A DNA stretch of 64,000 nucleotides from positions 1 through 64,000 of the forward strand of contig CAJTWM010000006.1 of the NCBI GenBank assembly GCA_910579805.1, given 5' to 3'. A program made the translations under genes and the position numbers. Positions 14,906 to 24,904 of this stretch are shown piece by piece. Under the pieces are notes generated by a model. The model made no database searches. It saw nothing but the letters and a program-made list of their open reading frames with translations, and was not told the DNA's origin. Position 1 is the stretch's first letter. Each line of letters opens with the position of its first letter. Source of the stretch: an uncultured Lachnospiraceae bacterium. Lineage in GTDB: Bacteria > Bacillota > Clostridia > Lachnospirales > Lachnospiraceae.

Positions 14906-17034
14906 TGCTCCTGTACAAATTCAATCGGCCTTGTAAACGACTTATCCTGACTCGTTCCCGGCACCGTGGTCGTTTCTCCCGTATCCGGATTAGTAATCGT
15001 CGTCGGTTCCGTTGTCACGGTATAAGCAAAAGTTACCGTTCCGCTTGCCGCCGAAATTCCGGTAAAGTTTACGGGAACAGGGAAAGTGCTCGTGGTCGTC
15101 CCCCAGATTTCTCTCCCGTCGGACGTGGTAATGGCAATCCTCACTTCGATGCCGTCCCTGTAATCCGGATCTTCTTCTGCAGTAGGCGCCGCTATGCTGC
15201 CGTTATAACTGTAAGTCTTCGCTTTCGGGCCGATGCTCAGTCTCATATCCACCACCGTTCCCGCATCCACATAAGAACCTACCGAATAACTCTGATAACA
15301 GATCAGGCCGTTTAATGCCGCGTCTTCGTTATTGACCTCCGTTACCGATCCCGGCGTCAATCCCGACTCAATCAGGGAAATCGTGGCATCTTCTTCATCC
15401 AGACCTATGACGTTGGGAACCCTGACCTTAGTTTCTTCCGCCCCCAGACTCACTCTTACGGTAACCGCCGAACCGCTGGGCGCTTTTGAACCGGCTTCCG
15501 GTGTCTGGGAGATCACGTTGCCCTTTTCCACCTCCGAAGAATAGCTTTCCATCTTCGTCGCCACAAACCCTTTCTGATCCAGAGCGGTCACTGCCTCCGC
15601 ATAGGAAACGCCCACCACGTTCGGCACCTCCACGCCTTTTACCCCGGCGCTGACCGTCACTACGACTGTGGTATTCACATCTACTTTAGTACTTGTGGAA
15701 ATATTGGCGCTGATCACGACTCCTTCTGTCACGGAATCCGATTCCACATAAGTAAATTCCGGTTTCAGGCCCAGCTTCGTCAGTTCCGTCCTTGCCTCTT
15801 CCAACGTCATCCCGATGACGTTGATCATCTCCACCTGCTCCACTGTGGTCTGCTCTTCCACCGTACTGCTGCTCTCTTCTTCGGTCGTTTTATTATTGTC
15901 AAAAGAAAAAATACCGACCGTCTTTCCCACAAGAAATAAAATGATACCGCCGATCAGCACCGCCGCCACGATTGCAAGGATCGTAGTCAGTTTCTCCATC
16001 TTAGGATCATAGTCCTCCTCGTAATCCTCCTCGTCGTACTCGCCGTCTTCTTCCTCATCGTCGTACTCGTCTTCTACCTGACTGCGCAGACGCATCGTAT
16101 CCTCCATATACTCTCTGCGCTCGGACTGGCGTTTGATCTGCTGCATATCCCTGTCGGAGATAAACTTAGTGCTGGCCTCCTCGTCCGGATCGGACACCTT
16201 TACAAAATCCTCATCCGGCGTGATCAGCGCTTTTTTCAAATCGTCTATCAGTTCCGCCATAGACTGGTACCGCCTGTCGGGGCTTTTCTGACAGCATTTA
16301 AATACGATCTGCTCCACGGATACCGGAATTTCGGAAATATAATCTCTCGGGGAAGGCATCTCTTCCTGAATATGTTTGATTGCGATGGCTACTGTCGTTT
16401 CCCCGTTAAAAGGCACGCGCCCTGTCAGCATTTCAAATAAAGTAATGCCTAGAGAATAGATATCGCTCTTCTCGTCGCTGTAGCCGCCCCTTGCCTGCTC
16501 CGGCGACGTATAATGTACGCTCCCCATCACATTGGAGGTAATGGTATTGCTGGTCGCCGCCTTGGCAATACCGAAATCCGTTACCTTTACCTTCCCTTCT
16601 TTGGAAATAATGATATTTTGCGGTTTAATATCTCTGTGAATGATATGGTTATTATGTGCCGCCTCGATCCCCATCGAGACCTGAATCGCAATGCTGACTG
16701 CCTCTTTCACGGAAAGCCTTGCTTTCTTTTCGATATATTTCTTTAGCGTGATCCCTTCCACAAGCTCCATCACGATATAATAGATACCGCTTTCTTCCCC
16801 TACGTCATACACGTTCACGATGCTCGGATGCATCAGCCCCGCCGCCGCCTGCGCCTCGATCCGGAACTTGGAAACAAAATTTGCATTTTCGGAAAATTCC
16901 TGCTTCAGCACCTTCGTCGCGACAAAACGGTTCAGCTTATGATCTTTTGCTTTATATACATCAGACATACCGCCGGTTCCGATTTTTTCCAAAATCTCGT
17001 AGCGGTCTCCTATTATCATTCCAATTTTAATCAT
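14902..17034 (-). CDS. prkC: Ser/Thr protein kinase with PASTA repeats
   Basis: 710 residues. A Hanks-type kinase domain (residues about 12-275) shows GTGGMSDVYKAKD, the ATP-binding Lys in VATK, HRDIKPQN and DFGIAK. A very acidic linker (EYDDEEEDGEYDEEDYEEDY) precedes one membrane helix (AIVAAVLIGGIILFLVG, about residue 360). Three PASTA domains follow outside (VPNVVG-type starts), then a Thr-rich end. PASTA kinases sense peptidoglycan fragments and control wall synthesis and germination. The start chosen is the ATG after GGAGATTAGGA, overlapping the phosphatase gene by 8 bases; an upstream TTG is rejected. Cognate phosphatase is the adjacent prpC. Confidence 0.95.
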   Translation of the reverse strand: MIKIGMIIGDRYEILEKIGTGGMSDVYKAKDHKLNRFVATKVLKQEFSENANFVSKFRIEAQAAAGLMHPSIVNVYDVGEESGIYYIVMELVEGITLKKYIEKKARLSVKEAVSIAIQVSMGIEAAHNNHIIHRDIKPQNIIISKEGKVKVTDFGIAKAATSNTITSNVMGSVHYTSPEQARGGYSDEKSDIYSLGITLFEMLTGRVPFNGETTVAIAIKHIQEEMPSPRDYISEIPVSVEQIVFKCCQKSPDRRYQSMAELIDDLKKALITPDEDFVKVSDPDEEASTKFISDRDMQQIKRQSERREYMEDTMRLRSQVEDEYDDEEEDGEYDEEDYEEDYDPKMEKLTTILAIVAAVLIGGIILFLVGKTVGIFSFDNNKTTEEESSSTVEEQTTVEQVEMINVIGMTLEEARTELTKLGLKPEFTYVESDSVTEGVVISANISTSTKVDVNTTVVVTVSAGVKGVEVPNVVGVSYAEAVTALDQKGFVATKMESYSSEVEKGNVISQTPEAGSKAPSGSAVTVRVSLGAEETKVRVPNVIGLDEEDATISLIESGLTPGSVTEVNNEDAALNGLICYQSYSVGSYVDAGTVVDMRLSIGPKAKTYSYNGSIAAPTAEEDPDYRDGIEVRIAITTSDGREIWGTTTSTFPVPVNFTGISAASGTVTFAYTVTTEPTTITNPDTGETTTVPGTSQDKSFTRPIEFVQEQ

Positions 17035-17785
17035 TCCTAATCTCCATTCCAATATGGTCCGCGAAAGGCTCGATCAGAATCACACTGATATTATCCTGCC
17101 CTCCATTGTTGTTCGCTGCCTTTACCAATTCCTGCGCCTTTTCAACAATATCCCGCTGACCGTTCAAAATCATACGGATTTCTTCATCCTCCAACATATT
17201 TGTCAGTCCGTCCGAACACATGAGGATAATATCCCCTTCATTCAATTCTACGTCAAAAAAATCGATCTCCACCGTATCGCTTGCACCTACGGCACGGGTA
17301 ATAATGTTTTTATCCGGATGGTTCCTTGCCGTCTCCTGATCGATGCCTCCCATGCGCACCATTTCCGCCACTAAAGAATGATCTTTTGTGATTTGTGTGA
17401 TCCTATCGTTTATAATATAGAGACGGCTGTCTCCCACATTTGCCACCTTCAGATATTTTCCAAAGCAGGTAGCTACCACCACCGTAGTCCCCATTCCGTC
17501 AAAAGCCGCGTCCTCGGTGGCTTTTTTACGGATATGGCTGTTTGCCTGCGCAATGGCTTTCTCCAATATGATGACAGGATTTTTTTCAAAGGACTGTTCG
17601 ATCTGGGAGCATATCGTCTCAACCGTATACTTGGACGCATAGTCTCCCGCCTTATGTCCGCCCATTCCGTCCGCCACGATAAAAACATTCGGCAGATTCC
17701 CGATAGGCATTTCCGATGTATAAATATAATCCTGATTCAGTTTTCTTCTTTTTCCAATATCTGTTATGGAAAACGTCTTTAACAC
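17027..17785 (-). CDS. prpC: PP2C-type Ser/Thr phosphatase
   Basis: 252 residues. The metal-binding and catalytic motifs are all present: NQDY near the N-terminus, ADGMGGHKAG, GTTVVVA, VGDSRLY, KDHSLV, MCSDGLTN and GGQDNISV. It reverses phosphorylation by the PASTA kinase encoded just downstream, whose start overlaps this gene's end. The pairing of phosphatase and kinase, in this order after rlmN, is standard in Firmicutes. Confidence 0.93.
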   Translation of the reverse strand: MLKTFSITDIGKRRKLNQDYIYTSEMPIGNLPNVFIVADGMGGHKAGDYASKYTVETICSQIEQSFEKNPVIILEKAIAQANSHIRKKATEDAAFDGMGTTVVVATCFGKYLKVANVGDSRLYIINDRITQITKDHSLVAEMVRMGGIDQETARNHPDKNIITRAVGASDTVEIDFFDVELNEGDIILMCSDGLTNMLEDEEIRMILNGQRDIVEKAQELVKAANNNGGQDNISVILIEPFADHIGMEIRND

Positions 17786-17827
17786 CGTTTTTTCCTCCCG
17801 ATAAGCCTTTCCCTTTGTATTTTGCGG

Positions 17828-18865
17828 TCAGGCCTGCATTTTATATCTTCTTCGTAATTGTCCACAGGCGCCGTCTATATCTCTGCCCATTTCCCTTCTA
17901 ATAGTAACATTTATTTGGTATTTTTCAAGTTTATTTTTAAATGCATACACACTTTCCCTGTCGGATTCCACAAAATCGCGCTCTGCTATTGGGTTTACAG
18001 GGATCAGATTTACATGGCAGTTTTGGCCTTTGATCAACGCCGCCAGCTCGTCGGCGTCCTGCAGACGGTCGTTCACGCCTTTTACAAGGCTGTATTCAAA
18101 AGTAATCCTTCTTCCCGTCTTTTCAAAATAATATGCGCACGCCTCCATCAGTTCATCCAGACCGTATTTTAAAGCGACCGGCATCAGTTTCCGTCTCTTT
18201 TCATCCGTAGTGGCGTGAAGGGAAAGAGCAAGGGTAATCTGAAGCCCTTCTTGTGCAAGCTGCTTCATCTTTGGCACAATGCCGCAGGTGGAGACGGTCA
18301 CGTTCCTTTGGCTGATATGAAGCCCGTTTTCATCCGTCAGAAGCCTGATAAAAATAAGCAGATTTTCATAATTGTCAAGAGGCTCCCCGGTTCCCATGAC
18401 TACCACGTTGGACACCCTCTCTTTTGTAAGAAGACTGACCCCATAGACCTGTTCCAGCATCTCTGCGGGCATCAGGGAACGTTCCAGACCGTCTAAAGTC
18501 GAAGCGCAGAACTTACAGCCCATGCGGCAGCCCACCTGAGAAGAAATGCAGACCGAATTGCCGTGTTTATATTTCATCCACACGCTTTCCACCACATTTC
18601 CGTCATCCAGTTCAAATAAAAACTTTTTGGTTCCGTCTATTTTGGATTCCTGTATCCGCACCGCGTCCAGCGTCGTATAAAGATAACGCTCCCCGCATGT
18701 TTTCCGAAATTCTTTGGAAAGATTGGTCATCTCCTCAAACCCTCTTGCCATTTTAATATGCATCCACTCGTAGAGCTGTTTTGCCCGAAAAGGCTTCTCG
18801 CCCATTTGGGCCATCTCCCTTTCCAGTTCTTCCAACGTCAATGACTTGATATCTTTCTTTTCCAT
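17828..18865 (-). CDS. rlmN: 23S rRNA (adenine2503-C2)/tRNA methyltransferase RlmN
   Basis: 345 residues. A radical SAM enzyme methylating C2 of A2503 in 23S rRNA and A37 of some tRNAs. The cluster motif CRMGCKFC gives C113, C117 and C120; the second catalytic Cys is near the end (GACGQL, C334) and its partner lies just after the cluster (ASTLDG region, GMGEP-like VMGTGEPLDN later). Full length for the family. Operon context is rsmB upstream and prpC downstream. Confidence 0.95.
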   Translation of the reverse strand: MEKKDIKSLTLEELEREMAQMGEKPFRAKQLYEWMHIKMARGFEEMTNLSKEFRKTCGERYLYTTLDAVRIQESKIDGTKKFLFELDDGNVVESVWMKYKHGNSVCISSQVGCRMGCKFCASTLDGLERSLMPAEMLEQVYGVSLLTKERVSNVVVMGTGEPLDNYENLLIFIRLLTDENGLHISQRNVTVSTCGIVPKMKQLAQEGLQITLALSLHATTDEKRRKLMPVALKYGLDELMEACAYYFEKTGRRITFEYSLVKGVNDRLQDADELAALIKGQNCHVNLIPVNPIAERDFVESDRESVYAFKNKLEKYQINVTIRREMGRDIDGACGQLRRRYKMQA

Positions 18866-18913
18866 ACCCTTTTCCTTCTATGTAATTCGTACCTGTAACG
18901 CCTATCCGGCCGC

Positions 18914-20263
18914 TTATATCCTTCTGAATCTTGCGATAAAAAAGCCGTCGCTTTCATGAATCCCCGGCAAAAGCTGGAGAGATCCCTTCTCCGTCTCCCT
19001 GCTGCAAAGACACTCCGGCAGATACGGCTGCAGCGACTCTGCCCGGAAAGGATAATTTCCTGTAATGTAAGCCGCCATATCCTGATTTTCTTCTTTATGG
19101 ATTGTACAGGTACTATAGACCAGCACGCCGCCCGGCTTGACATACCGCCACACTGTATCCACAATGGCACGCTGCAGCACGACGATCGACCTTAACGACT
19201 CTTCGCTCACCCGGTATTTGATATCCCTCTTTTTTCCTAAAATACCGAGTCCCGAGCAGGGGGCGTCCAAAAGCACTACATCCGCGCTCTCTACGGAATC
19301 CGGATCCGGATCCAGCGCGTCCTGCACCTGAATCTTTACCTGCTCTTTTTTCATGCGTTCTTTATTATCCCGAAGCAGCGCCGCTTTTTTTTCCGATACG
19401 TCTCTTGCCAGAACCAAGCCTTCCGGCCCGGTCTTGCAGGCGGCATGAAAACTTTTACCTCCGGGCGCCGCGCACACGTCCAATACGGTGTCTCCCGGAC
19501 TGATGCCCGCCGCTTCTACCGCCAGCATGGAACTGATATCCTGTACTGTGATCTTTCCCTTGCGAAACGCCGAAAGCCTGTGAAGCCCCTCTATCCCCTG
19601 TACCGTCACCGCATAAGGAAGGTAAGGATGTGGCCGCACTTCTTTTGTTTCCTTTTCCAGTTCGGCAAGCGCCTCTTCTTTTTCCGCAGCCCCCAAAGTC
19701 TCGTCGATCCTTAAAGTAACAGGATGGATCTCCAACAATCCTTTTAAGATCTTTTCCGTCCGTTCTGCCCCGTATTCGCCGTCCCACATCTCTACGATCC
19801 ATTCCGGGCAGGAATAGAGTACGGACAACGCCTTCACCGGCTCCTTTTGTCTGTCCGGATAAGCAATGCCGTCTTTTTGTCTTATCACGTTTCGCAGTAC
19901 GCCGTTCACAAACCCTTTCAAACCATGAAATTTTCTCTTCCCCGCAAGTTTGACCGCTTCGTTGCAGGCCGCGCTGTCGGGTACGGCGTCCATGAACAGG
20001 ATCTGATATACGCTCATCCGCAGAAGATTCCGTATGAGAGGTTTCATTTTCCTTACCGGCACTTTGGAAACAGAGTCGATCACATAATCGAGCTGTATCT
20101 GCCTCTCAATCGTCCCCTCGGTCAAACGCTTCATAAACGCCTTATCCTGTCCGCTCATATAGTCATACTTTTCCAGAACCTGACCGATCACTCTATGGCT
20201 GTATTCCTTTCCCGACGTGATCTCCGCCAGCATATCCAAAACCAGTTCCCTTGTATTTTCCAC
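18914..20263 (-). CDS. rsmB: 16S rRNA (cytosine967-C5)-methyltransferase RsmB
   Basis: 449 residues from a GTG start. An N-terminal NusB-like RNA-binding domain (NTRELVLDMLAEITSGKEYS, KAFMKRLTEGTIERQIQLDY) precedes a SAM methyltransferase domain with VLDVCAAPGGKSFH, DAPCSGLG and STCTIHKEEN (the two catalytic Cys). GTG after AAAGGAAAACAGAA is the best-supported start and gives VENTREL, which fits the family; a second in-frame GTG ten codons upstream is possible. Confidence 0.93.
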   Translation of the reverse strand: MENTRELVLDMLAEITSGKEYSHRVIGQVLEKYDYMSGQDKAFMKRLTEGTIERQIQLDYVIDSVSKVPVRKMKPLIRNLLRMSVYQILFMDAVPDSAACNEAVKLAGKRKFHGLKGFVNGVLRNVIRQKDGIAYPDRQKEPVKALSVLYSCPEWIVEMWDGEYGAERTEKILKGLLEIHPVTLRIDETLGAAEKEEALAELEKETKEVRPHPYLPYAVTVQGIEGLHRLSAFRKGKITVQDISSMLAVEAAGISPGDTVLDVCAAPGGKSFHAACKTGPEGLVLARDVSEKKAALLRDNKERMKKEQVKIQVQDALDPDPDSVESADVVLLDAPCSGLGILGKKRDIKYRVSEESLRSIVVLQRAIVDTVWRYVKPGGVLVYSTCTIHKEENQDMAAYITGNYPFRAESLQPYLPECLCSRETEKGSLQLLPGIHESDGFFIARFRRI

Positions 20264-20377
20264 TTCTGTTTTCCTTTCCCAATGTGCCTGCACCCATCTT
20301 CATGATTCCGTTTCGCTTAGACATTATCCTGTTTAATGACAGTCTGCATAACTTATTAGCAAAAGCTGTCCTGATGT

Positions 20378-21106
20378 CTAATCGTTTCTGCGGTTTCCGA
20401 AAATAAGGATCAGACGGAGAAGCTGCAAAACGGCCGCCGCCGCTGCCGCCACATAAGTAAGCGCCGCCGCGCTTAACACCTTTTTACACTGTCCGTTCTC
20501 CTCCCCGCGTAAAATCCCCTGCTCGGCCAAAAGCTTTACCGCCCTGTTAGAAGCGTTAAACTCTACCGGAAGGGTAATAAGCTGGAACAAAACGGAAAGG
20601 GCAAACACCCATATCCCAACCTCTATCAAAAACTGCCCGAAAAAAAGTCCCAAAAGAATGATCGGGATACCGAACCGGCATCCAAAATTGGCAAGGGGGA
20701 CAATGGCGCTCCTGATCTGCAAGGGCGCATAGCCTTCTTTATGCTGCATGGCATGGCCGCATTCATGCGCCGCCACGCCGATTGCCGCTACGGAAGAGGA
20801 ACCGTATGTGTCGTCCGAAAGCCTCAGCACTTTGTGTCTCGGATCGTAATGATCCGTAAGATTTCCCCTGATATGCTCGATCTGCACATCATAAATCCCC
20901 TGAGAGTTTAAAAGCGCCTGCGCCGCTTCCGCGCCGGTCATATTACTGCCGCTCCTGATCCTGTCAAACTTTCTGAACGTGCTTGTTACGCGGAAATTTG
21001 CCCAAAGACAGAGCAGGGCGCCGATCAATACGAGAAAATAAGTAGGATCCATATAAAAACCGTAATAACCAAACATCCAAGTAACGAATATTTCCTTTCC
21101 AAACAT
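20378..21106 (-). CDS. Membrane zinc metallopeptidase, YugP type
   Basis: 242 residues. A first membrane helix (residues about 22-40), then HECGH (114-118), the HExxH zinc site, and two or three more hydrophobic segments (IPIILLGLFFGQFLIEVGIW, ALTYVAAAAAAVLQLLRLIL). SRAVKLL-like NASNRAVKLLAEQGIL near the third segment is conserved in the family. This is the Zn_peptidase_2/YugP family, of unknown substrate. Start: ATG after GGAGGAATACGAT; the longer frame begins inside that ribosome-binding site. It is often found in this operon between fmt and rsmB. Confidence 0.88.
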   Translation of the reverse strand: MFGKEIFVTWMFGYYGFYMDPTYFLVLIGALLCLWANFRVTSTFRKFDRIRSGSNMTGAEAAQALLNSQGIYDVQIEHIRGNLTDHYDPRHKVLRLSDDTYGSSSVAAIGVAAHECGHAMQHKEGYAPLQIRSAIVPLANFGCRFGIPIILLGLFFGQFLIEVGIWVFALSVLFQLITLPVEFNASNRAVKLLAEQGILRGEENGQCKKVLSAAALTYVAAAAAAVLQLLRLILIFGNRRND

Positions 21107-21141
21107 ATCGTATTCCTCCATGATTTTCGCTTTGCAAAATC

Positions 21142-22083
21142 CTATTCTCCACCTAGCATTTCGCCTGCTTCTATTTGATACCCCAGCAGAAACTCTTTTA
21201 CCGCCATCCTTTTTTTCCCTTCAAGCTGTACGCTTTTAAGCGCCAGCTTTCCGTCCCCCGTATGGACAATCACGCTCGTTTTTGTTACGCTGCAGATCTT
21301 TCCCGGCTCGTTTCTTTCCGCCCGCTCTTCTTTCACCACGTCTGCTTCCCATATCTTCCATGTCTTTCCACGGAAAAAAGTATAAGCGCTGGGCCATGGG
21401 TTCAGGCCCCGGATCAGCCGTTCCAGCTCTTCCGCGCTTTTGTTCCAGTCGATCAGCCCCATGGATTTTGAGATCTTCCCGACATGGGTGCTGGATTCCT
21501 CGTCCTGTTTTTCAGGCTGCAGTTTTCCCGCCTCAATATCGCGCAGGGCCTCTACAATCAAGTCTGCCCCAAGTCCGCTCAATTTATCATACAAACTTCC
21601 TCCGGTTTCCTTTTCGTCCAATAAAAGAGAACGTTTTAATAAGATATCTCCGGTGTCTATTCCTTCCGCCATCTGCTGGATCGTCACGCCGCTTTCTTTC
21701 TCCCCGTTTATGACTGCCCACTGGATCGGCGCCGCTCCCCGGTATTTCGGCAGCAGGGAGGCATGGATATTGACGCATCCGTATTTGGGCATGGAGAGGA
21801 TCTCCTTCGGCAGAATCTGCCCAAAGGCTGCCACTACAAAAATATCGGCTGCAAACTTTCTCAGTTCCTCTATCTGCTCTTTTTCCCTCACCTTCACCGG
21901 CTGCATCACCGGTAAGCAGTGATCGACGGCGCACTGCTTGACCGGGGAAAACTGTACTTCTTTTCCCCGTCCTTTGGGTTTATCGGGCTGAGTGACCACA
22001 CATACCACCTCGTGCCCTGCCTGTAGGATCGATTCCAAAGCGCCCACCGCAAAGTCCGGCGTTCCCATAAAAATTACTTTCAT
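21142..22083 (-). CDS. fmt: Methionyl-tRNA formyltransferase
   Basis: 313 residues. Transfers the formyl group of 10-formyl-THF to Met-tRNA(fMet). FMGTPDFAVGALESIL opens the Rossmann fold, and VNIHASLLPKYRGAAPIQWA carries the catalytic Asn/His/Ser stretch. The C-terminal OB-like domain ends at YQIEAGEMLG. The ATG follows GGAGGTTTGAGA. It lies next to def, which removes the formyl group, as in most bacteria. Confidence 0.96.
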   Translation of the reverse strand: MKVIFMGTPDFAVGALESILQAGHEVVCVVTQPDKPKGRGKEVQFSPVKQCAVDHCLPVMQPVKVREKEQIEELRKFAADIFVVAAFGQILPKEILSMPKYGCVNIHASLLPKYRGAAPIQWAVINGEKESGVTIQQMAEGIDTGDILLKRSLLLDEKETGGSLYDKLSGLGADLIVEALRDIEAGKLQPEKQDEESSTHVGKISKSMGLIDWNKSAEELERLIRGLNPWPSAYTFFRGKTWKIWEADVVKEERAERNEPGKICSVTKTSVIVHTGDGKLALKSVQLEGKKRMAVKEFLLGYQIEAGEMLGGE

Positions 22084-22149
22084 TCTCAAACCTCCGTATT
22101 CCAGTCACGCCGCCTATTTAAACGGCGGCAGAAAATGTTGAAATTTTTC

Positions 22150-22641
22150 TTACTCGTCTTCCTCTTCCCCGTCTTCCAGATCGGATACGTTCATCAGCTC
22201 GCCTTCTACTCTCTCCACATAAAGATGGCCCTCCAAATGCTCCAGTTCGTGGCAGATGGCCCTTGCCAGAAGCTCGGTCCCTTCTATCTCGTACTCTTCC
22301 ATATTTTCATTGAGCGCCACCGCTTTCACATAATTCGGCCTTGTCACGATACCCGTTTTACCGGGAACGGACAGGCATCCTTCGTGTCCGGTCTGCTCCC
22401 CGTCGCTTTGGATGATCCTCGGATTGATCATGATATAAGGATCCTCTCCCGTCACATCGATCACCACGATCCGCTTTAAGATCCCTACCTGAGATGCCGC
22501 AAGCCCTACGCCGTTCGCCTCGTACATCGTATCCAGCATATCCTCGATCAATTCCTTTACTCTCGGCGTCATTTCCTTTACTTCTTTACATTTTTTCGTT
22601 AAGACCTCGTCTCCGATCTCCCTGATATTCCTGATTGCCAT
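22150..22641 (-). CDS. def: Peptide deformylase
   Basis: 163 residues from the ATG after AAGGAGGAGAAC; a longer frame lacks support. The three family motifs are present: GVGLAASQVG (44-53), EGCLSVPG (87-94, metal-binding C89) and HELEH (131-135, two metal His and the catalytic Glu). The last motif has Glu for the common Asp. It is a type I enzyme with an acidic C-terminal tail. Lies 10 bases after priA. Confidence 0.95.
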   Translation of the reverse strand: MAIRNIREIGDEVLTKKCKEVKEMTPRVKELIEDMLDTMYEANGVGLAASQVGILKRIVVIDVTGEDPYIMINPRIIQSDGEQTGHEGCLSVPGKTGIVTRPNYVKAVALNENMEEYEIEGTELLARAICHELEHLEGHLYVERVEGELMNVSDLEDGEEEDE

Positions 22642-22651
22642 GTTCTCCTCC

Positions 22652-24904
22652 TTAAAACGCATGTATGGGATCAAAATCAAACTGTACGGTTTCCCGCTTC
22701 AGCTGCATGTCAAACAAAACTTCCTCCAGTTCGTCCTTGATCCGTATCAACTGTGTATACTGCCTTGCCTTTACATAAAACACATAACGGAACATATCGT
22801 TGATCCTGCCGATCCCCGCTTTGGCCGGCCCGATCACCGCCGCTTTTGCCTCTCCTTCCTCCGCTATGTTTTTTTGCTCTGCTTTTATCTTTTCCGAAAG
22901 CATTTCGGCAAGCTTTTCCCCCCTGTTTTCCTCTGCAGCCGTAATCTGTACCGCCATCATATGGGCGGCTGGAGGGTACAGAAGCATTTCCCTGTAGGCT
23001 TCTTCGGCTTCATAAAAAGCTTCATAGTCCTGATTGGCCGCATGGATAATACTGTAATGTCCGGGCTGGTAAGTCTGAATGACCACTTCGCCGGGCAGTT
23101 CTCCCCGGCCGGCACGGCCCGCGGCCTGCGTCAGAAGCTGAAACGTCCGCTCTCCCGCCCGGTAATCGTTTGCCGCAAGGGAAAGATCCGCCGCCAATAT
23201 CCCTACCAGCGTCACATTCGGAAAATCATGCCCTTTCACGATCATCTGGGTTCCCACTAAGATATCCGCCTCCTGATTGGCAAAAGCCGACAAGATCTCT
23301 TCGTAACTTTCCTTCTTTCTTGTAGTATCCGCATCCATCCGAAGCACCCTTGCCTCAGGAAACTCCTTTTTCAAAAGCTCTTCTACCTGCTCGGTCCCTG
23401 CCCGGAATCCCAAAATATACTTAGAACCGCAGGAAGGGCACTGTTTTACGGAAGGCTGCTCGTAACCGCAGTAATGGCAGACAAGCCTGCCGCCCTTATG
23501 CTCCGACAGGGAAATGTCGCAATGGGGACATTTCATTACGAGCCCGCAGGCACGGCAGGATACAAATCCCGCATATCCCCGCCGGTTTAAAAACAGCATG
23601 GACTGCTCTTTCCGTTCCAGACGTTCCTGCAGTAATTCTTTTAATTTTACACTAAAAATGGAACGATTTCCACTTTTTAATTCTTCCCGCAGATCCACGG
23701 TATGGACGGCAGGCAGGGTTCCTCCTGTCAACCGCTCTTTTAAGGTAAAGAGACGGTACTCCCCGTGCCTTGCCCTATAATACGCCTCCATGGAAGGGGT
23801 GGCGGAGCCCAGCACCACGCTCGCGCCATGCATCCTCGCGATCTCTTCCGCCGTTTCCCTTGCATGGTATTTGGGCATAGTCTCGCTTTTATAACTCCCT
23901 TCATGCTCTTCGTCGATCAAAATAAGCCCGATCCTTTGAAAAGGGGTAAAAAGGGCGGACCGCGGACCGATGATCACGTCAATATCCCCCTTCTCGGCAC
24001 GTTCAAACTGATCGAAGCGCTCTCCTTTAGAAAGAGTGGAATTCATGACGGATACCCTGTCCCCGAATCTTTTATAAAACCGCAGAAGGGTCTGATAAGT
24101 AAGGGCAATCTCAGGAATCAGCACAATGCAGGCTTTCTTTTTTTGTACCATGCCCTCAATCATTCCCATATAAACTTCCGTTTTACCGCTGCCGGTAATG
24201 CCATGGATCAGATAAGTGCCGGTATTCCCTTTTTCATAATCCGAAAGTACGGTATCCACAATGTTCTGCTGGCCGGGGCTCAACCTTTTCTTCTCCGTCT
24301 GCTGCCCTTTTATTTTGACCGGATTTCTGTAATAGTTCTCCCTTTGGACTTCAATGATCTTTTGTTTTTCCATTGCCGTTATCGTGGAAGAGGAAATATG
24401 CAGCTTGCCGCTGACCAGCGCAAAGGGAAGTTCCTCCGCCTCCGTCAGTTCCTTTAAAAGCCGGTATCTGGCAGTCTGCCTTTTGGCTTTTGCCTGCTCG
24501 CATAAAAGAACCGCTTCGCTTTTGTCCACCAGCCTTTTCACCGTCTTTTTTTCCAGCCTTTTCGTCTCTTTTTTCACGGGAAGCACTGTTTTTAGGGCAT
24601 TGATCATGGTAGAACCATACGTCGTCTTCATCCACCAGGCAAGCCTGATGGCATTGGCCCTTGCGCTGACCGCCCCCTCTTCTATGGCGCTGATCTCCTT
24701 TAACTTTTCGGTATCAAATTCCGCCCTGTCGGTGATCTCGATCACATAACCTTTGATCTCTTTGTTTCCCGCCCCAAAGGGCACCCTCACACAGCTCCCA
24801 GCCCCGATCTTTTCCCGAAGCGGTTCCGGTATTTTGTACTGGAACGGTCTGTCTACTTTTTCATGGGAAATATCCACAATGATATTGGCGTATTTACCTT
24901 CCAA
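22652..24904 (-). CDS. priA: Primosomal protein N' (replication restart helicase PriA)
   Basis: 750 residues. N-terminal DNA-binding domains (YANIIVDISHEKVDRPFQY) lead to a helicase core with Walker A HGITGSGKTEVY, DEEH, GSATPS and QAAGRAGRG. Between them and the C-terminus a set of four CxxC pairs (CRACG, CPHCD, CHYCG, CPSCG) makes the zinc domains. It restarts stalled forks by loading the replisome. The start is TTG: the frame fits the family from there, AGAGGAAGA precedes it, and it overlaps the murE end by 11 bases. Confidence 0.96.
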   Translation of the reverse strand: MEGKYANIIVDISHEKVDRPFQYKIPEPLREKIGAGSCVRVPFGAGNKEIKGYVIEITDRAEFDTEKLKEISAIEEGAVSARANAIRLAWWMKTTYGSTMINALKTVLPVKKETKRLEKKTVKRLVDKSEAVLLCEQAKAKRQTARYRLLKELTEAEELPFALVSGKLHISSSTITAMEKQKIIEVQRENYYRNPVKIKGQQTEKKRLSPGQQNIVDTVLSDYEKGNTGTYLIHGITGSGKTEVYMGMIEGMVQKKKACIVLIPEIALTYQTLLRFYKRFGDRVSVMNSTLSKGERFDQFERAEKGDIDVIIGPRSALFTPFQRIGLILIDEEHEGSYKSETMPKYHARETAEEIARMHGASVVLGSATPSMEAYYRARHGEYRLFTLKERLTGGTLPAVHTVDLREELKSGNRSIFSVKLKELLQERLERKEQSMLFLNRRGYAGFVSCRACGLVMKCPHCDISLSEHKGGRLVCHYCGYEQPSVKQCPSCGSKYILGFRAGTEQVEELLKKEFPEARVLRMDADTTRKKESYEEILSAFANQEADILVGTQMIVKGHDFPNVTLVGILAADLSLAANDYRAGERTFQLLTQAAGRAGRGELPGEVVIQTYQPGHYSIIHAANQDYEAFYEAEEAYREMLLYPPAAHMMAVQITAAEENRGEKLAEMLSEKIKAEQKNIAEEGEAKAAVIGPAKAGIGRINDMFRYVFYVKARQYTQLIRIKDELEEVLFDMQLKRETVQFDFDPIHAF

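Noticed and set aside
17378..17782. Long plus-strand open frames opposite core genes (for example 17378-17782, 24996-25772, 49006-49872)
   Set aside because: They lie antisense to firmly identified genes, have no ribosome-binding sites and translate to low-complexity mirror sequence.
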